Origin: Pirellulaceae bacterium
GTDB lineage: Bacteria > Planctomycetota > Planctomycetia > Pirellulales > Pirellulaceae
Direction of reading: 5' to 3'
NCBI GenBank assembly: GCA_023382975.1
Contig: JAHDXO010000016.1
Span: forward strand, 62,001-126,000
Length of the DNA stretch: 64,000 bases
Shown piece by piece: positions 1-8,739 of the stretch; within the stretch, counting starts at the first letter, position 1; every line of letters starts with the position of its first letter. The notes under the pieces were generated by a model. That model ran no database searches. It worked only from the letters and a program-made list of their open reading frames with translations, and had not been told where the DNA came from. Both the position numbers and the translations under genes were made by a program.

Positions 1-240
1 GTCCCGGATCACCTGCAGCATGTTTTGCGTCGGGATGGGCTGGCCGGTCGCTTCGGGACCGGTCGCCGAGCCCGGATCGATCGGCCGAACTCCCGGCTCG
101 GCCAGCACCTGGGCTGCGGCCGGCACGGACCAGTTCACGGCGGCAACCAGCAGCGCCGCTCGCAGCAGCGACTGCGTCAACAGGTCGCCGAGAGACGCTC
201 GACGGAAAGCACACGGTTTCGAGATGAATCGTCCGATCAT
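1..240 (-). CDS. N-terminal part of a secreted/membrane protein, possibly ExbB/TolQ-like (cut by window edge)
   Basis: An open frame runs from ATG at 240 off the left edge: 80 codons, no stop. The N-terminus is basic, followed by a hydrophobic stretch (LLRAALLVAAVNWSVPAAAQ) that looks like a signal peptide cleaved after AAA-Q. The rest is low-complexity (GSATGPEATGQPIPTQNML). A GAGGGTG ribosome-binding sequence lies just upstream, and the TPR gene upstream stops only 12 bp before this start, so the two look co-transcribed. In planctomycetes a large TPR protein is commonly followed by a MotA/TolQ/ExbB proton-channel protein with a cleavable leader, which is why I suggest that family. The channel domain itself lies outside the window, so the function is inference from context. 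Confidence 0.55.
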   Translation of the reverse strand, partial: MIGRFISKPCAFRRASLGDLLTQSLLRAALLVAAVNWSVPAAAQVLAEPGVRPIDPGSATGPEATGQPIPTQNMLQVIRD

Positions 241-252
241 GGAAATCACCCT

Positions 253-3204
253 CTACGGATTGGATTTTCGAAGTCGTTGGGAAGCCTCCGCGGCGAAGGA
301 CGTCTCCGGGTAATGCTCCACCAAGCGTGTGAAAACCCGCGACGCTTCGTTGCGATCGCCTTGCTGTTCGTAGCACTTGCCGGCTTGCAACAAGGCGGCG
401 GCCTGCCAGCGCGGATAGGCGAACAGACTCTCCACGCGATGATACGCGCGGATCGCCTCGGCGTAGTTCTTCTGATGCAAGTAGGATTCGCCGATCATCC
501 ACTGAGCTTTGGCGGCTGTCTCGGTCTTGCCGCCCTCGGGCGAGCGGATCACCCGCTCGTACGATTGGCGAGCTTCCTGGAACTGGGCTTTCATGGCCTG
601 GCAGCGGCCGATGACATAGTCGGCTTCGTACTGCTGGCGAAACCCGGGAAAACGTTGTCCGACGGATTGGGCGGCCGCACAGGCCTCGTCCCACCGCTGT
701 TGCTCGACCAGGATCTGCGAACGGCGCAGCGGAACCATGGCCAGCCACGGGTCGCGGCGTTGGTCGAGCGTGGATTCCAGACGCGAAAACGCGTCCGCGG
801 CGCGGTCGAACTGCTGTTGCTGGAAATAGGATTCGGCCAACCAGTACTCGGCCGGCAGCCGCAACGCCGATTCCGGCATCTCCGCCAGCAACCGTTCCAG
901 CGGAGCCGCCACGAGATTCCATTTCCCGCCCGACACGGCCACTTGGCTTTGCAGATACAGCGCATGGGCCAGAATCTCCGGGCTGCTGCCGGGGGCGTCG
1001 ACCACCTCGGTCAACAGTCGAGTGGCGTCCGCATATCGCTCCGCACGCGCGGCGCGCTCTGCCAACCGATACGTGGCATCGGCCCAGTAGCGGCTGGTGC
1101 GATGCCGGTCGCTGATCGCTTGAAAGACGTCGGCCGCTTCGGACGGGCGCTGCAGATCGACCAGCAGCCAAGCCTGACGGTACAGCGCGGCGTCCATCTG
1201 TTCGAATCCGGGATGTTGTGCGACCAGCCGCTCGAGCAGTTCCAGCGCCGCGGCCGGTTCGCCCTTGGCTTCCAACAAGCCCGCCGCCTCGAACAACGCG
1301 GTGGGCAGTTGCGGGGCCTCGTTGCGGGCGTCGATCAAGGCCAGGAAGCCACTCAGCGCGTCGTCGCGGCGTCCCAGTCGCTCCAGCGACTTGGCACGCA
1401 TCAGTTGCGATTCTGCCGCGGGTGCGCTGTCCGGATGGTCGTCGCAGACTTTGCCGAAGGCCGCAGCCGCATCGTCGAACTTGGCCGTCTGGTAGTACAC
1501 CCAGCCCAGCCCGGACCAGCCTTTGGCCGCATCGTTCGGAGACGCGCCGCTGGACGTCAAACGCCGAAAGTACTCTTCGGCAGTCTCGAAACGCCGGGCG
1601 GCGTAGGCTGCCTCGGCCACTTCATGCATGGCCTGCCAAAGCAGCGGGTTCTGCTGATCCTCGTCCGACAGCGATTTCGATACGGCGACGGCGGAGTCGA
1701 GTTGCCCGGTTCGCGCACGGGCAATCGCCAACTGGAAGCGGCTCGTGGCGGCCTCCGTGGGATTCTCCCGGTCGGATAGCGACTGTTCGAGCAGCGGGAT
1801 GGCTTCGGCGAACTGGCCCGTACCGATCAGCGCCGTCGCCTGGGTGACGCGGACCCCGCGCAGCGTCTCGGGCTTGGCCGATTGCCGGTCGATGCGGGCC
1901 AACGCCTGCAACGCGGCTGCTGGCTGAGACGCACCCAAGTACGCTTGCGCCAAGTAGTACAACGTCTGCTGTTGGGCCGCCAGCGTCTCGGGCGTTTCGA
2001 CCGGCACTTCCGCCGGCTCGCCCGCTTCATTGCCCTCAGTTCGGTCGACGATTGCGAGCAGCACCTCGACCGCCTCGCCGAACCGCTGCTGCTTCAAACG
2101 CGTGCGGCCGACCAACTGTCGCACGCGGGAACGCAGGGGACTGGTCCGCTGGTCTCGCTCGAAACTGGTGGCGTGTCGGTCGATTGACTCGAATTGTCCG
2201 TCGGCGAATAGGGTCTCGATCAGCGCCAGCAGACTGTCGTCCGCCCATTGGCTGGTTGGCCAATTGGCCGCAGTGCGTTCGTACAAGGTTATCGCCGCGA
2301 CGGAATCGCCGTTCTGACGGTGTGCCTCGGCAAGCCAGAACGTCATCGCGGGCGCGAGTTCGTGTTCCGGATGATCGGCGATGCAGGCCGTCAACGTCGC
2401 GATCGCCTCGGGCCAGCGGCGCAGAGCGACGTGGCTCATCCCCAGCCAGTACCGGGCCTGGGGCAACCGCGGACTGCCGGCGAACTTGGTGACCGCCTGC
2501 TGGAACTCGACCGCCGCTTCTTCGTACCGGCCCCGGGTATAAAAGGAATTTCCCAATTGGACTTGCGCATCGTCGCCCAGCCGGATTCCCTTTCGGGCGA
2601 GCGTCCGGTATTCGTCGCGGGCGGCATCGACGTCGCCTTGGATCTCCAGGCAGCGGCCCAGCGAGAAGCGGGTTTCTTCGTTCAGTGGTCCGCTGGGGTA
2701 GAGGCGCAATCCTTCGCGAAAGAACGTCTGGCTTTCCACCCAATCGTCGCGTGCCAGCGCGATTTCGCCCAGGTGGTACAAGACGTATGCGTTCAGAGCG
2801 TCATGCGGATAGCTCTGGCGAAAGCGCTGAAAATCGGCGTACGCCTCGTCCGTCAGACCTGCCAAGCGGGCCGTTTCCGCCGCTCGGAACAACGCGCGCC
2901 GAGCGTAACGGTGGTCGGGTTCGCGAGTCAGAAAATCCAGGAAGCCCTGCCTGGCCACAAGGTAGTTCCGCGTCTGGATCCGAGTTTCCGCCAACAGAAA
3001 AGCAGCCGTAGCGGCTTCCGGATGGTTGGCAAACCGCTCGACAAACCCGCTCAGTTCCTGCTCGGCCAACTGCCAGCGTCCCTGCGTGAAGTGGTCGAAG
3101 GCCACCTTGTACGCGTCGGCGGCCTCGTCGGCGCGCGCCGGCGCGGCGACGACCAGCAGAAGCAGGGCGATGGCAGCCAGACGGCTTGAAAAGTCGGCGT
3201 ACAT
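253..3204 (-). CDS. secreted TPR-repeat protein (YbgF/BamD-like), 983 aa
   Basis: The first 25 residues are a classical signal peptide (ALLLLVVAAPARA-DE), so the protein is exported. The rest is a continuous array of tetratricopeptide repeats of roughly 35-40 residues. Many carry the pattern A-x-Y-x-x-G-x-x-x-x-A-x-x-x-F, for example VQLGNSFYTRGRYEEAAVEF near residue 215 and QAGKCYEQQGDRNEASRVF near the C-terminus. Such long periplasmic TPR proteins act as scaffolds in the Tol-Pal or envelope-assembly setting; no catalytic motif is visible. It lies 12 bp upstream of the probable ExbB-like gene and 99 bp downstream of the MoaD-like gene, all on the minus strand. TPR assignment is firm; the partner is unknown. 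Confidence 0.85.
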   Translation of the reverse strand: MYADFSSRLAAIALLLLVVAAPARADEAADAYKVAFDHFTQGRWQLAEQELSGFVERFANHPEAATAAFLLAETRIQTRNYLVARQGFLDFLTREPDHRYARRALFRAAETARLAGLTDEAYADFQRFRQSYPHDALNAYVLYHLGEIALARDDWVESQTFFREGLRLYPSGPLNEETRFSLGRCLEIQGDVDAARDEYRTLARKGIRLGDDAQVQLGNSFYTRGRYEEAAVEFQQAVTKFAGSPRLPQARYWLGMSHVALRRWPEAIATLTACIADHPEHELAPAMTFWLAEAHRQNGDSVAAITLYERTAANWPTSQWADDSLLALIETLFADGQFESIDRHATSFERDQRTSPLRSRVRQLVGRTRLKQQRFGEAVEVLLAIVDRTEGNEAGEPAEVPVETPETLAAQQQTLYYLAQAYLGASQPAAALQALARIDRQSAKPETLRGVRVTQATALIGTGQFAEAIPLLEQSLSDRENPTEAATSRFQLAIARARTGQLDSAVAVSKSLSDEDQQNPLLWQAMHEVAEAAYAARRFETAEEYFRRLTSSGASPNDAAKGWSGLGWVYYQTAKFDDAAAAFGKVCDDHPDSAPAAESQLMRAKSLERLGRRDDALSGFLALIDARNEAPQLPTALFEAAGLLEAKGEPAAALELLERLVAQHPGFEQMDAALYRQAWLLVDLQRPSEAADVFQAISDRHRTSRYWADATYRLAERAARAERYADATRLLTEVVDAPGSSPEILAHALYLQSQVAVSGGKWNLVAAPLERLLAEMPESALRLPAEYWLAESYFQQQQFDRAADAFSRLESTLDQRRDPWLAMVPLRRSQILVEQQRWDEACAAAQSVGQRFPGFRQQYEADYVIGRCQAMKAQFQEARQSYERVIRSPEGGKTETAAKAQWMIGESYLHQKNYAEAIRAYHRVESLFAYPRWQAAALLQAGKCYEQQGDRNEASRVFTRLVEHYPETSFAAEASQRLRKSNP

Positions 3205-3303
3205 CCTTGTACTGGCGACCCACTCGATCCCGAGTCGTGGCGGATGCCTCGCCGACGACTCGCGTGCGATCAGTGCGGTTGCCCTCTCCTTTCTCGGCTG
3301 CGG

Positions 3304-3564
3304 TCAGCCGCCAGCGACGGGAGCGATCAACGCCAATTCATCACCATCGCGGAGACTCCGCGGCTGATGCTTCGAAACCGTGCCCAGGTGCTGTCCCGAA
3401 ACCACCACGAGACAACTTCCTGGGAAACTCTGTCCCTCGGGCAGATACTGCGTCAGCGCGGCTAGTGCGTTGTCGACGCTCTGCCCCTCGCCCAATTCCA
3501 GTTCTTCCGGCACGGGCGCAGCCGTATGATAGTTCCGGCCCGTGACAACAACGCGAATCTTCAC
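3304..3564 (-). CDS. MoaD/ThiS-family ubiquitin-like sulfur carrier, 86 aa
   Basis: Small protein ending in ALIAPVAGG. The C-terminal di-glycine is the hallmark of beta-grasp sulfur carriers, which are adenylated and thiocarboxylated on the last glycine by an E1-like enzyme. The body fits: a beta strand KIRVVVTGRNY, a helix VDNALAALTQYL, and a late hydrophobic strand SCLVVVSGQ before the DGDELALIAPV segment typical of MoaD/ThiS. The start appears to be GTG at 3564. No molybdopterin or thiamin gene lies nearby in this window, so MoaD, ThiS or another sulfur pathway cannot be separated. It sits 46 bp downstream of a small hypothetical gene and 99 bp upstream of the TPR gene, all minus strand. 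Confidence 0.75.
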   Translation of the reverse strand: MKIRVVVTGRNYHTAAPVPEELELGEGQSVDNALAALTQYLPEGQSFPGSCLVVVSGQHLGTVSKHQPRSLRDGDELALIAPVAGG

Positions 3565-3610
3565 CGTAGGTTCTTTCGTCCATTCGCCGAGCGAGTGATC
3601 GGCGATTGTT

Positions 3611-3871
3611 CTAAGCTGCCCTGCGAATGTCGAACAGCTTGCGCATCGCGGGGGAAAGATCCAGCGTGTACACAGCGGGATCCGCCATCAGAGCGCTGCG
3701 CACTTGGTCCAATTGCTCGGTTGCGTTCAAAGACAGATCGACGAAGATCCATCGTCTGCCTGCAAATTCACAAGCGCCGCCGCCCGCGCCGCCAAGCCAT
3801 TCCTGACGCACCCGATAACCCAAGGTTTCGGCTATCGACAGCGCATGTTCGAGTAGTTCAACGGTATGCAT
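3611..3871 (-). CDS. conserved-looking hypothetical protein, 86 aa
   Basis: A compact acidic-aromatic ORF starting at ATG 3871. It begins with a helix (VELLEHALSIAETLGYRVRQEW), continues with a GGAGGGACEFAGRRWIFVDLSLN segment and ends with a second helix. I do not recognise the family. It is in the same direction as, and 46 bp from, the MoaD-like gene, so co-transcription is plausible. The 253 bp upstream of it separates it from the divergent histidine kinase and should hold both promoters, but I see no convincing -35/-10 pair. Confidence 0.55.
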   Translation of the reverse strand: MHTVELLEHALSIAETLGYRVRQEWLGGAGGGACEFAGRRWIFVDLSLNATEQLDQVRSALMADPAVYTLDLSPAMRKLFDIRRAA

Positions 3872-4124
3872 CCCAGCTTATCCATTTGCCAAAGTCCATG
3901 GCTAGTCCGAAGAAAACGACCGGGGATTATACCCGCTTCGGCTTGAGTTGCCCAGTTCAATCCGTCGATAGGAGTAATGCACGTAAGAAGGCTTCAGATA
4001 AAGAGTTAAGAACAATCGATCCGGCAAAACGCGAAGTTCATCACGGACATGGCAAGCGAGTCAAGTTGGCGATGAACCGCGGACTTTATCGACTGCGGCT
4101 GCGAACCAGGACCGAGGCAATCCG

Positions 4125-4943
4125 ATGACGACCCGTGGCGATCACGAAGCACTGACTGTCGAACAGCAACTGGCGATCCTCCAGCAGAAACTGGTTCAAG
4201 CCCAGCGGTTGACCGCGCTGGGCGAGTTGGTCAGCACGACCACGCACGAGTTCAACAATGTACTGATGACGATTCTGAACTACGCCAAGATGGGATTGAG
4301 GCACAAGGACGAAGCCACGCGCGACAAGGCGTTTCAAAAGGTGTTGGCGGCGGCCGAGCGGGCGTCGAAGATCACCAACTCGGTCCTCGGCATGGCCCGC
4401 AACCGCTCGGAGTCCTTCGAGCCGACGGACTTGGCCAAACTGATCGACGAGTCGCTCGTGCTGCTCGAACGGGAATTGCGCAAGTACCGCATCAGCGTCG
4501 AAACGCACTTTGCGCCAGTGCCCGCGGCCTGCGCCGTGGGCAACCAAATCCAGCAGGTCGTGCTGAACCTGCTGATCAACGCCCGGCAAGCGATGCCCGA
4601 CGGAGGCCGTCTGATCATCCGCCTGGAACAAAGTGCCGATGGCGACACCGTGGACCTAACCATCCGCGATACCGGCTGCGGGATTCCCGCCGACAAACTG
4701 CCCCGTATCTTCGATCCGTTCTACAGCACCAAGCAGGGGCCGGACGCTAGCGGTAAGGGCGGCACCGGGCTTGGTTTGTCCGCTTGCCGTCACATCATCG
4801 AGTCCCACCGGGGCCGCGTCCGCGTGGAGAGCACGGTTGGCGTCGGCACCGCCTTTACGATCCGATTGCCCGTCTACCACGCCCCGCCAGTCGTTGTACC
4901 CAACGTGGCCGCATCGCAGGCTCATTGCGTCAACCGGGCTTGA
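4125..4943 (+). CDS. soluble two-component sensor histidine kinase, 272 aa
   Basis: Autophosphorylating histidine kinase of the HisKA/HATPase_c type. The H-box is STTTHEFNNVL with the phospho-acceptor His at residue 41. The ATP-binding domain shows an N-box (VVLNLLINARQAM, Asn152), a G1 box (DTGCGIP, 182-188), an F-box-like FDPFYSTK and a G2 box (GKGGTGLGLSACR, about 210-222). There is no transmembrane segment and no sensor domain. Only a short helical lead (QQLAILQQKLVQAQRL) precedes the H-box, so it is cytoplasmic and must take its signal from a partner. No response regulator is adjacent. Its 3' end overlaps the convergent lipoprotein gene by 22 bp. Confidence 0.9.
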   Translation: MTTRGDHEALTVEQQLAILQQKLVQAQRLTALGELVSTTTHEFNNVLMTILNYAKMGLRHKDEATRDKAFQKVLAAAERASKITNSVLGMARNRSESFEPTDLAKLIDESLVLLERELRKYRISVETHFAPVPAACAVGNQIQQVVLNLLINARQAMPDGGRLIIRLEQSADGDTVDLTIRDTGCGIPADKLPRIFDPFYSTKQGPDASGKGGTGLGLSACRHIIESHRGRVRVESTVGVGTAFTIRLPVYHAPPVVVPNVAASQAHCVNRA

Positions 4944-5539
4944 AGATCCCGCAGCAGACGCTGTTCCAGCGAGACGTCGCGACCGAGGGGAATCCAGCCC
5001 GATGTGATGGCGGCGACCTCCTGCGTTTCCTCCAGGCGGCCCGTTCTAGGACCGTCGTCGCGTACCGGCGTTCGTTCCACCGTCGAATGCTCCGGTTGAT
5101 TCAGAGCCTCCAGTTCCTTCTGGACCACCAGATCAACCAGAAAGCCTCCATCGGCCGGGATCACTCGCACGGCGGCGCGGCGCCGCAGCGATTGCAGCGT
5201 CGCATGCCATTTCTCGAATCCGTGAGTCGAATCCTTGCGCCAAGGCTCCAGGATCGTCGAACCATCGGTCGGGAAGGTCTCGATGCGTCCCTCGAGTATC
5301 AAATCGCCGACCACGCGGACACGCTCCTCGCGCTGGACCTTGAAGTCGTTGTCCAGAACGTCCAACAACTGAATCCACAGCACTTCGGGGTCGCGCACCG
5401 GAACGAACAGCGGATTCGGCAACGGCGGTTCGTGACCGGGATGTTGACCGGCAATCCCGCTTTTCCAAGGGAAGTGGCACCCTGCCGCACATAGAATCAG
5501 ACACGAGAAAGCGATGAGCAGGCTGGTTTGTCGAGCCAT
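4922..5539 (-). CDS. putative lipoprotein, 205 aa
   Basis: I place the start at ATG 5539 rather than at an in-frame upstream ATG, because this start gives a clean lipoprotein signal: MARQTSLLIAFSCLILCAAG-C with a lipobox CAAGC near residue 21. The mature part is soluble, with segments such as PVRDPEVLWIQLLDVLDNDF and GWIPLGRDVSLEQRLLRDL. It resembles envelope lipoproteins common in planctomycetes, but I recognise no named domain. It converges on, and overlaps by 22 bp, the histidine kinase gene, so the two transcripts would be antisense to each other at their ends. Confidence 0.65.
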   Translation of the reverse strand: MARQTSLLIAFSCLILCAAGCHFPWKSGIAGQHPGHEPPLPNPLFVPVRDPEVLWIQLLDVLDNDFKVQREERVRVVGDLILEGRIETFPTDGSTILEPWRKDSTHGFEKWHATLQSLRRRAAVRVIPADGGFLVDLVVQKELEALNQPEHSTVERTPVRDDGPRTGRLEETQEVAAITSGWIPLGRDVSLEQRLLRDLQARLTQ

Positions 5540-5746
5540 GAATTCGCGCCCGGAAAGACGTCCGCCAACAAAGGGCGGTAGTTTGCCGAAAACACGACCA
5601 CCCCGCAAGAGCAGTGTTGGCCCGACCGATGCTAGCAGAAACCTGCTGATTCGATCGAATTGCCACAAAGGAGCACATTACACGCTTCGTGTTCTTTGTG
5701 TTCTCTCGCGGCGCTCTCAACTCGATCGCGTCGATTCGAATACGAT

Positions 5747-6556
5747 CTACCAGTACCTCTCCAGGTGGATCTGACCAGGCTCGTTCTTGGTATGCTCTCG
5801 AAAGCCTTCTTGGCCGAGCATCTCGATCATCGTGTCGATCATCGCCGGGTTCCCGCACAGCAGGACGTGCGTATGCTCCGGGGCCGGATCGAAGCCCCAG
5901 CGAGTTTGAAACGGGCGGCTCTGCCAGATGTCTTGAATGTACCCGGTCAATCCCTGCCACGGCGTTTTCTCGGCGGCGGGACGAGTGATACTCGGCAGAT
6001 ACGCGAAATGCTCGTGATCCCGCTCGACCATCGCTAGTTCATTGCAGTAGCCCAGGTCCCACGAGTGCCGCGCGCCGTGAAGAACTCCCACTTTCGATTG
6101 CCTCGTATGGAGCAATTGGCTGCGCAACATGCTGATGTACGGTGCCAGACCGGTTCCGGTGGCGATCAGCACCAGATTGTGCCCCTCGGGTACGTTGTCC
6201 AAAGTGAACGAACCCGTGATCTTCTTGCCGAGCCACAGTTTGTCGCCTGGGTTCAAGGCGAATAATCGAGGTGTCAGGGCTCCCGATTCGACCAAAACAA
6301 CATAGAATTCCAGGTATTGGCGTTCCAGCGAGGAAGAGGCGATCGAGTACGCCCGACGGATGATCTTGTCCGGGTCCGCCGGTTCTTCCTCGGGGTCCGA
6401 GCCCTCGCAACGTGCGACGGAGCCAGGCAGCCCGATGACGGCGAATTGCCCGGCCCGAAAGTCCTTGATTTCCCAGCCGTCAGGCTCGATCCGAAAAACG
6501 GCCAATCCCGGGGCGATGTCGCGGCGAGCGGTCAGGACCGCATTGAGATCAGTCAT
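5747..6556 (-). CDS. fpr: ferredoxin--NADP+ reductase, 269 aa
   Basis: Two-domain FAD/NADP oxidoreductase moving electrons between NADPH and ferredoxin or flavodoxin. The FAD domain carries RRAYSIASS (RxYS motif). The NADP domain carries LIATGTGLAPYISMLR (GTGxxP) followed by GVLHGAR and LLCGNPAMIDTM. The C-terminus ends in an aromatic residue (HLERYW), as in bacterial Fpr proteins, where that residue stacks on the flavin. The start is set at ATG 6556 (MTDLNAVLTARRDI), which matches family length; an upstream in-frame ATG at 6607 would overlap the divergent gene. Confidence 0.92.
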   Translation of the reverse strand: MTDLNAVLTARRDIAPGLAVFRIEPDGWEIKDFRAGQFAVIGLPGSVARCEGSDPEEEPADPDKIIRRAYSIASSSLERQYLEFYVVLVESGALTPRLFALNPGDKLWLGKKITGSFTLDNVPEGHNLVLIATGTGLAPYISMLRSQLLHTRQSKVGVLHGARHSWDLGYCNELAMVERDHEHFAYLPSITRPAAEKTPWQGLTGYIQDIWQSRPFQTRWGFDPAPEHTHVLLCGNPAMIDTMIEMLGQEGFREHTKNEPGQIHLERYW

Positions 6557-6573
6557 GGAAAAGGGGCCTTCGT

Positions 6574-7125
6574 ATGATGCAGAAAACGGGTACACCAGAC
6601 GCGGCACTATTGTGCCCGCGACAGCAGCAATTTGCGAGATGGGTTACGCCCCGCGACCGGAAATCGCCGCGTTCCGCAATCTTCCCCGCGTTGCTCGCCG
6701 TTGTCCTGTTTGACTTGCTCGTTTGCCCGCTTTCAGCCCAGCAAGAAGCGGCCGTCGGTGCGCAGGACGAACAGCTTCGCCGTTTGGTCGTCGGCACATG
6801 GCAAGACGACTACCAAGGAAAGCGGACGAAGACGCTGAACGAGGACGGTACGGGAAAGATGGTCGTCGAGTTGGATGGGCTCAAGGCCCGGTTGTTCGCC
6901 CAGCGGTTGACCTTCGAGATGGTCTGGTCGGTTGAGAACGGACGGCTGAAAAAGCAGACGATCAAAGGCGAACCAGCCGTCAAGGTCCAGATGATTTTGA
7001 AAACGATGGGCGACCGCGTCGACGAACGCATTCTCGAGTTAAACGAAGAGCGACTACTTCTGCTGGACAAAGACGGCAAGACCAAATACGACTGGCGTCG
7101 GGTCCAACCCGAGCCCCAGCCGTAG
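6574..7125 (+). CDS. secreted small protein with lipocalin-like WDDY/TLNEDG core, 183 aa
   Basis: The N-terminal third contains a hydrophobic export signal (AIFPALLAVVLFDLLVCPLSAQ) that ends in a plausible cleavage site before QEAAVGAQ. The mature part has LVVGTWQDDYQGKRTKTLNEDGTGKM, then alternating beta strands (LTFEMVWSVENGRLKKQ) and ends LLLDKDGKTKYDWRRV. This is the pattern of small lipocalin-like or 'TIGR03067-like' planctomycete exported proteins; no enzymatic residue is evident. The annotated ATG lies only 17 bp from the divergent fpr start, so either the promoters overlap the coding starts or the true start is further in. Confidence 0.6.
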   Translation: MMQKTGTPDAALLCPRQQQFARWVTPRDRKSPRSAIFPALLAVVLFDLLVCPLSAQQEAAVGAQDEQLRRLVVGTWQDDYQGKRTKTLNEDGTGKMVVELDGLKARLFAQRLTFEMVWSVENGRLKKQTIKGEPAVKVQMILKTMGDRVDERILELNEERLLLLDKDGKTKYDWRRVQPEPQP

Positions 7126-7150
7126 CACAGGCTGCCAGCCTGCGCTGTGC
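7123..7150. repeat. REP-like palindrome
   Basis: Contains CAGGCTGCCAGCCTG, a perfect 7-bp dyad around one central C, starting in the stop codon of the preceding gene. The same 15-mer recurs at 33545 and 41605, so it is a dispersed intergenic element. Confidence 0.7.
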
Positions 7151-7174
7151 CGAGCTTCGCCTGATGCATCCTGT

Positions 7175-7651
7175 TCAACCCGCCAGGGCCTTGATCGCCT
7201 CGATCACTTGCTCGTCGTGGCCATCGACCTGGACCCGCTGCCAAACCTTGGCCACTTTGCCGTCGGCGTCGATCAGGTAGGTGGAACGCTGGATACCCAT
7301 CGACTTCTTGCCGTACATGTTCTTTTCTCGCCAGGCGCCATACTTCTCGGCCACTTGGTGATCCGCATCCGCGAGCAAACGGAAGTTTAGACCGTACTTG
7401 TCGCGGAATTTGACATGGCTCTCGACCGTGTCCGGACTGACGCCCAATACGACAGCGCCGAGCGCCTCGATTTCGGACTTGCGATCTCGGAACGAACACG
7501 CCTCCTTGGTGCAACCGGGCGTATCGTCTTTCGGGTAGAAGTAGAGCACGACGGGCGAGCCCTTCAGATCCGACAGTTTCACTTTGCTGCCATCGTCCGC
7601 CTTCAACGTGAAAACGGGCGCCTTTTTCCCAGGTTCGATCCACTCGGCCAT
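7175..7651 (-). CDS. bcp: thioredoxin-dependent thiol peroxidase (Bcp/PrxQ), 158 aa
   Basis: Peroxiredoxin reducing hydroperoxides in the cytoplasm with thioredoxin as donor. The active-site motif YPKDDTPGCTKEACSFRD contains the peroxidatic Cys in TPGC and the resolving Cys five residues later (CTKEAC), the atypical 2-Cys arrangement of PrxQ. Downstream motifs VVLGVSPDTVESH and RSTYLIDADGKV are typical. The start is ATG 7651 (MAEWIEPGKKAP), with a GGGAGAA ribosome-binding sequence upstream. The 48 extra in-frame residues further upstream look non-coding and overlap the tmRNA promoter. Confidence 0.95.
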   Translation of the reverse strand: MAEWIEPGKKAPVFTLKADDGSKVKLSDLKGSPVVLYFYPKDDTPGCTKEACSFRDRKSEIEALGAVVLGVSPDTVESHVKFRDKYGLNFRLLADADHQVAEKYGAWREKNMYGKKSMGIQRSTYLIDADGKVAKVWQRVQVDGHDEQVIEAIKALAG

Positions 7652-7782
7652 GATGTTCTCCCGTTCGAAAACGCTTGAGATACTGTGCAGAATACACGCT
7701 TCGACCCGACAGTTTACCGGGAGGGCAAGGAGTCCGGGAGCACCGGCAGGCTGTTTGGCCGGTTTGTCCCCAAGCGAACCTG

Positions 7783-7809
7783 TTGACGGATCCAAGGTCT
7801 GAGTATAAT
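7783..7809 (+). promoter_or_regulatory. sigma-70-type promoter of ssrA
   Basis: TTGACG (7783-7788) and a perfect TATAAT (7804-7809) are separated by 15 bp, a slightly short spacer. Transcription would start near 7816, giving a leader of about 40 nt before the mature tmRNA 5' end at 7858. Confidence 0.7.
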
Positions 7810-7857
7810 GCAGGTGTCGGTCGTGAACCGATAACTTGGTTGATGCTTCGATCCTTC

Positions 7858-8215
7858 GGGGGCGAATTGGATTCGACCGGATAGCTTGAAGTGTCGGTGG
7901 CGTGTCGTGGTTGGTCAGTTGGCCACGCTAAAAGCTGACCGCTCATTTTACTTGCCGAGGAAAACCTCGTACTGGCCGCCTAGAGATAGGTAGCCCCGAC
8001 TGCGGGCCTTAGCCGGAGAGTCCCAAAAGTCGGTCGCCAAATCCGGCTCGCCGACAGTCATGCCGAGCACGCTGGCGGCTAAAAAAAGTTCTTGGCTGGT
8101 TCGTCGAGCAGCCTGTCGTTTGGCGACTCGCGAACGAGACTCAAATAAACGACTACACACGTAGAAGCGGGCATGGAAATGTCGCGGGACGCGGGTTCGA
8201 TCCCCGCCGCCTCCA
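7858..8215 (+). ncRNA. ssrA: transfer-messenger RNA (tmRNA), about 358 nt
   Basis: The 5' end GGGGGCGAATTGGATTCGAC is the conserved tmRNA start. Its first seven bases pair with CGCCTCC at 8208-8214 (one G-U pair), closing the acceptor stem, and A8215 is the discriminator. The T-arm is GCGGG-TTCGATC-CCCGC. CCA is not encoded and would be added. A tag reading frame ends in TAG at 7981-7983; if the resume codon is GCC at 7954, the proteolysis tag is AEENLVLAA, with the expected hydrophobic LAA-type end. tmRNA rescues stalled ribosomes with SmpB. Its 3' end is the insertion site of the adjacent island. Confidence 0.93.
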
Positions 8216-8216
8216 C
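8196..8216 (+). repeat. attL: 21-bp core in the tmRNA 3' end
   Basis: The 21 bp starting TTCGATCCCCGCC and ending CCTCCAC are repeated exactly at 13228-13248 in direct orientation. They cover the T-loop and 3' acceptor strand of tmRNA, a classic tyrosine-integrase target. The left copy keeps tmRNA intact. Confidence 0.85.
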
Positions 8217-8218
8217 AT

Positions 8219-8250
8219 GGCACCGTCTGAGACAGGCGGTGCCTTTTTTT
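8219..8250 (+). terminator. rho-independent terminator after tmRNA
   Basis: GGCACCG (8219-8225) pairs with CGGTGCC (8237-8243), followed by seven T. It lies inside the island, immediately after the left attachment repeat. Confidence 0.85.
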
Positions 8251-8718
8251 GTCATGTGATGCCCAAACCCATGAAAACACAAGGGTTTGGCGTTCTTGGG
8301 TCGGCCGCCGTGGACGGTCACGAGACATTGGTGACGTCTCGTGCCGTCCACGGACAGCCGGCGCGCTGCCAGGGCGCTGCCAAGTGTCGGCTCAGCCGGC
8401 CTTGGCCACGGACGAACCCGGCTCCTTGGGATCGCCCCTGGACTCCGCGGCATCCTTCGCCTTGCGGTCCTTCTCCGGATCAGGCTCCTTGGGGGCCAAC
8501 AGAGCCGCCACGGCCCTCGCTTGATTGTCGATGTGGGTGTCGTAGCAGGTATCTTGCCATGCTTCGGGGCCTTCCTTTCGCTTCCAGCCGGTAGGTGGCT
8601 CCATTTGCGAGCCTTCTAAGAGATCCAGATGCCTGATTTCTGTCCGCTGAAGGTTTTGGTAGGTTATCCGGCAGTGAGACAGTACCCAATTAGGGCTGCG
8701 GACACGGGAGTTGATCAG
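8251..8718. other. island left-end stretch without a recognisable gene
   Basis: No convincing gene. A 70-codon minus-strand ORF at 8392-8604 (MEPPTGWKRKEGPEAWQDTC..., charged tail) is possible but has no recognised family. A GCGCTGCC-x-GCGCTGCCAAG motif near 8361-8383 has a similar counterpart near 13150-13170 at the other end of the island. If an integrase once sat here, it has been lost. Confidence 0.4.
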
Positions 8719-8739
8719 ATGAAGCAATTGAGCGAGTAA

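Noticed and set aside
7948..8453. Minus-strand ORFs ending EAAGIEPASRDISMPASTCVV or starting GGGGDRTRVPRHFHARFYVCSR
   Set aside because: They are antisense readings of the tmRNA 3' end (T-arm and acceptor strand) and are well-known false proteins.
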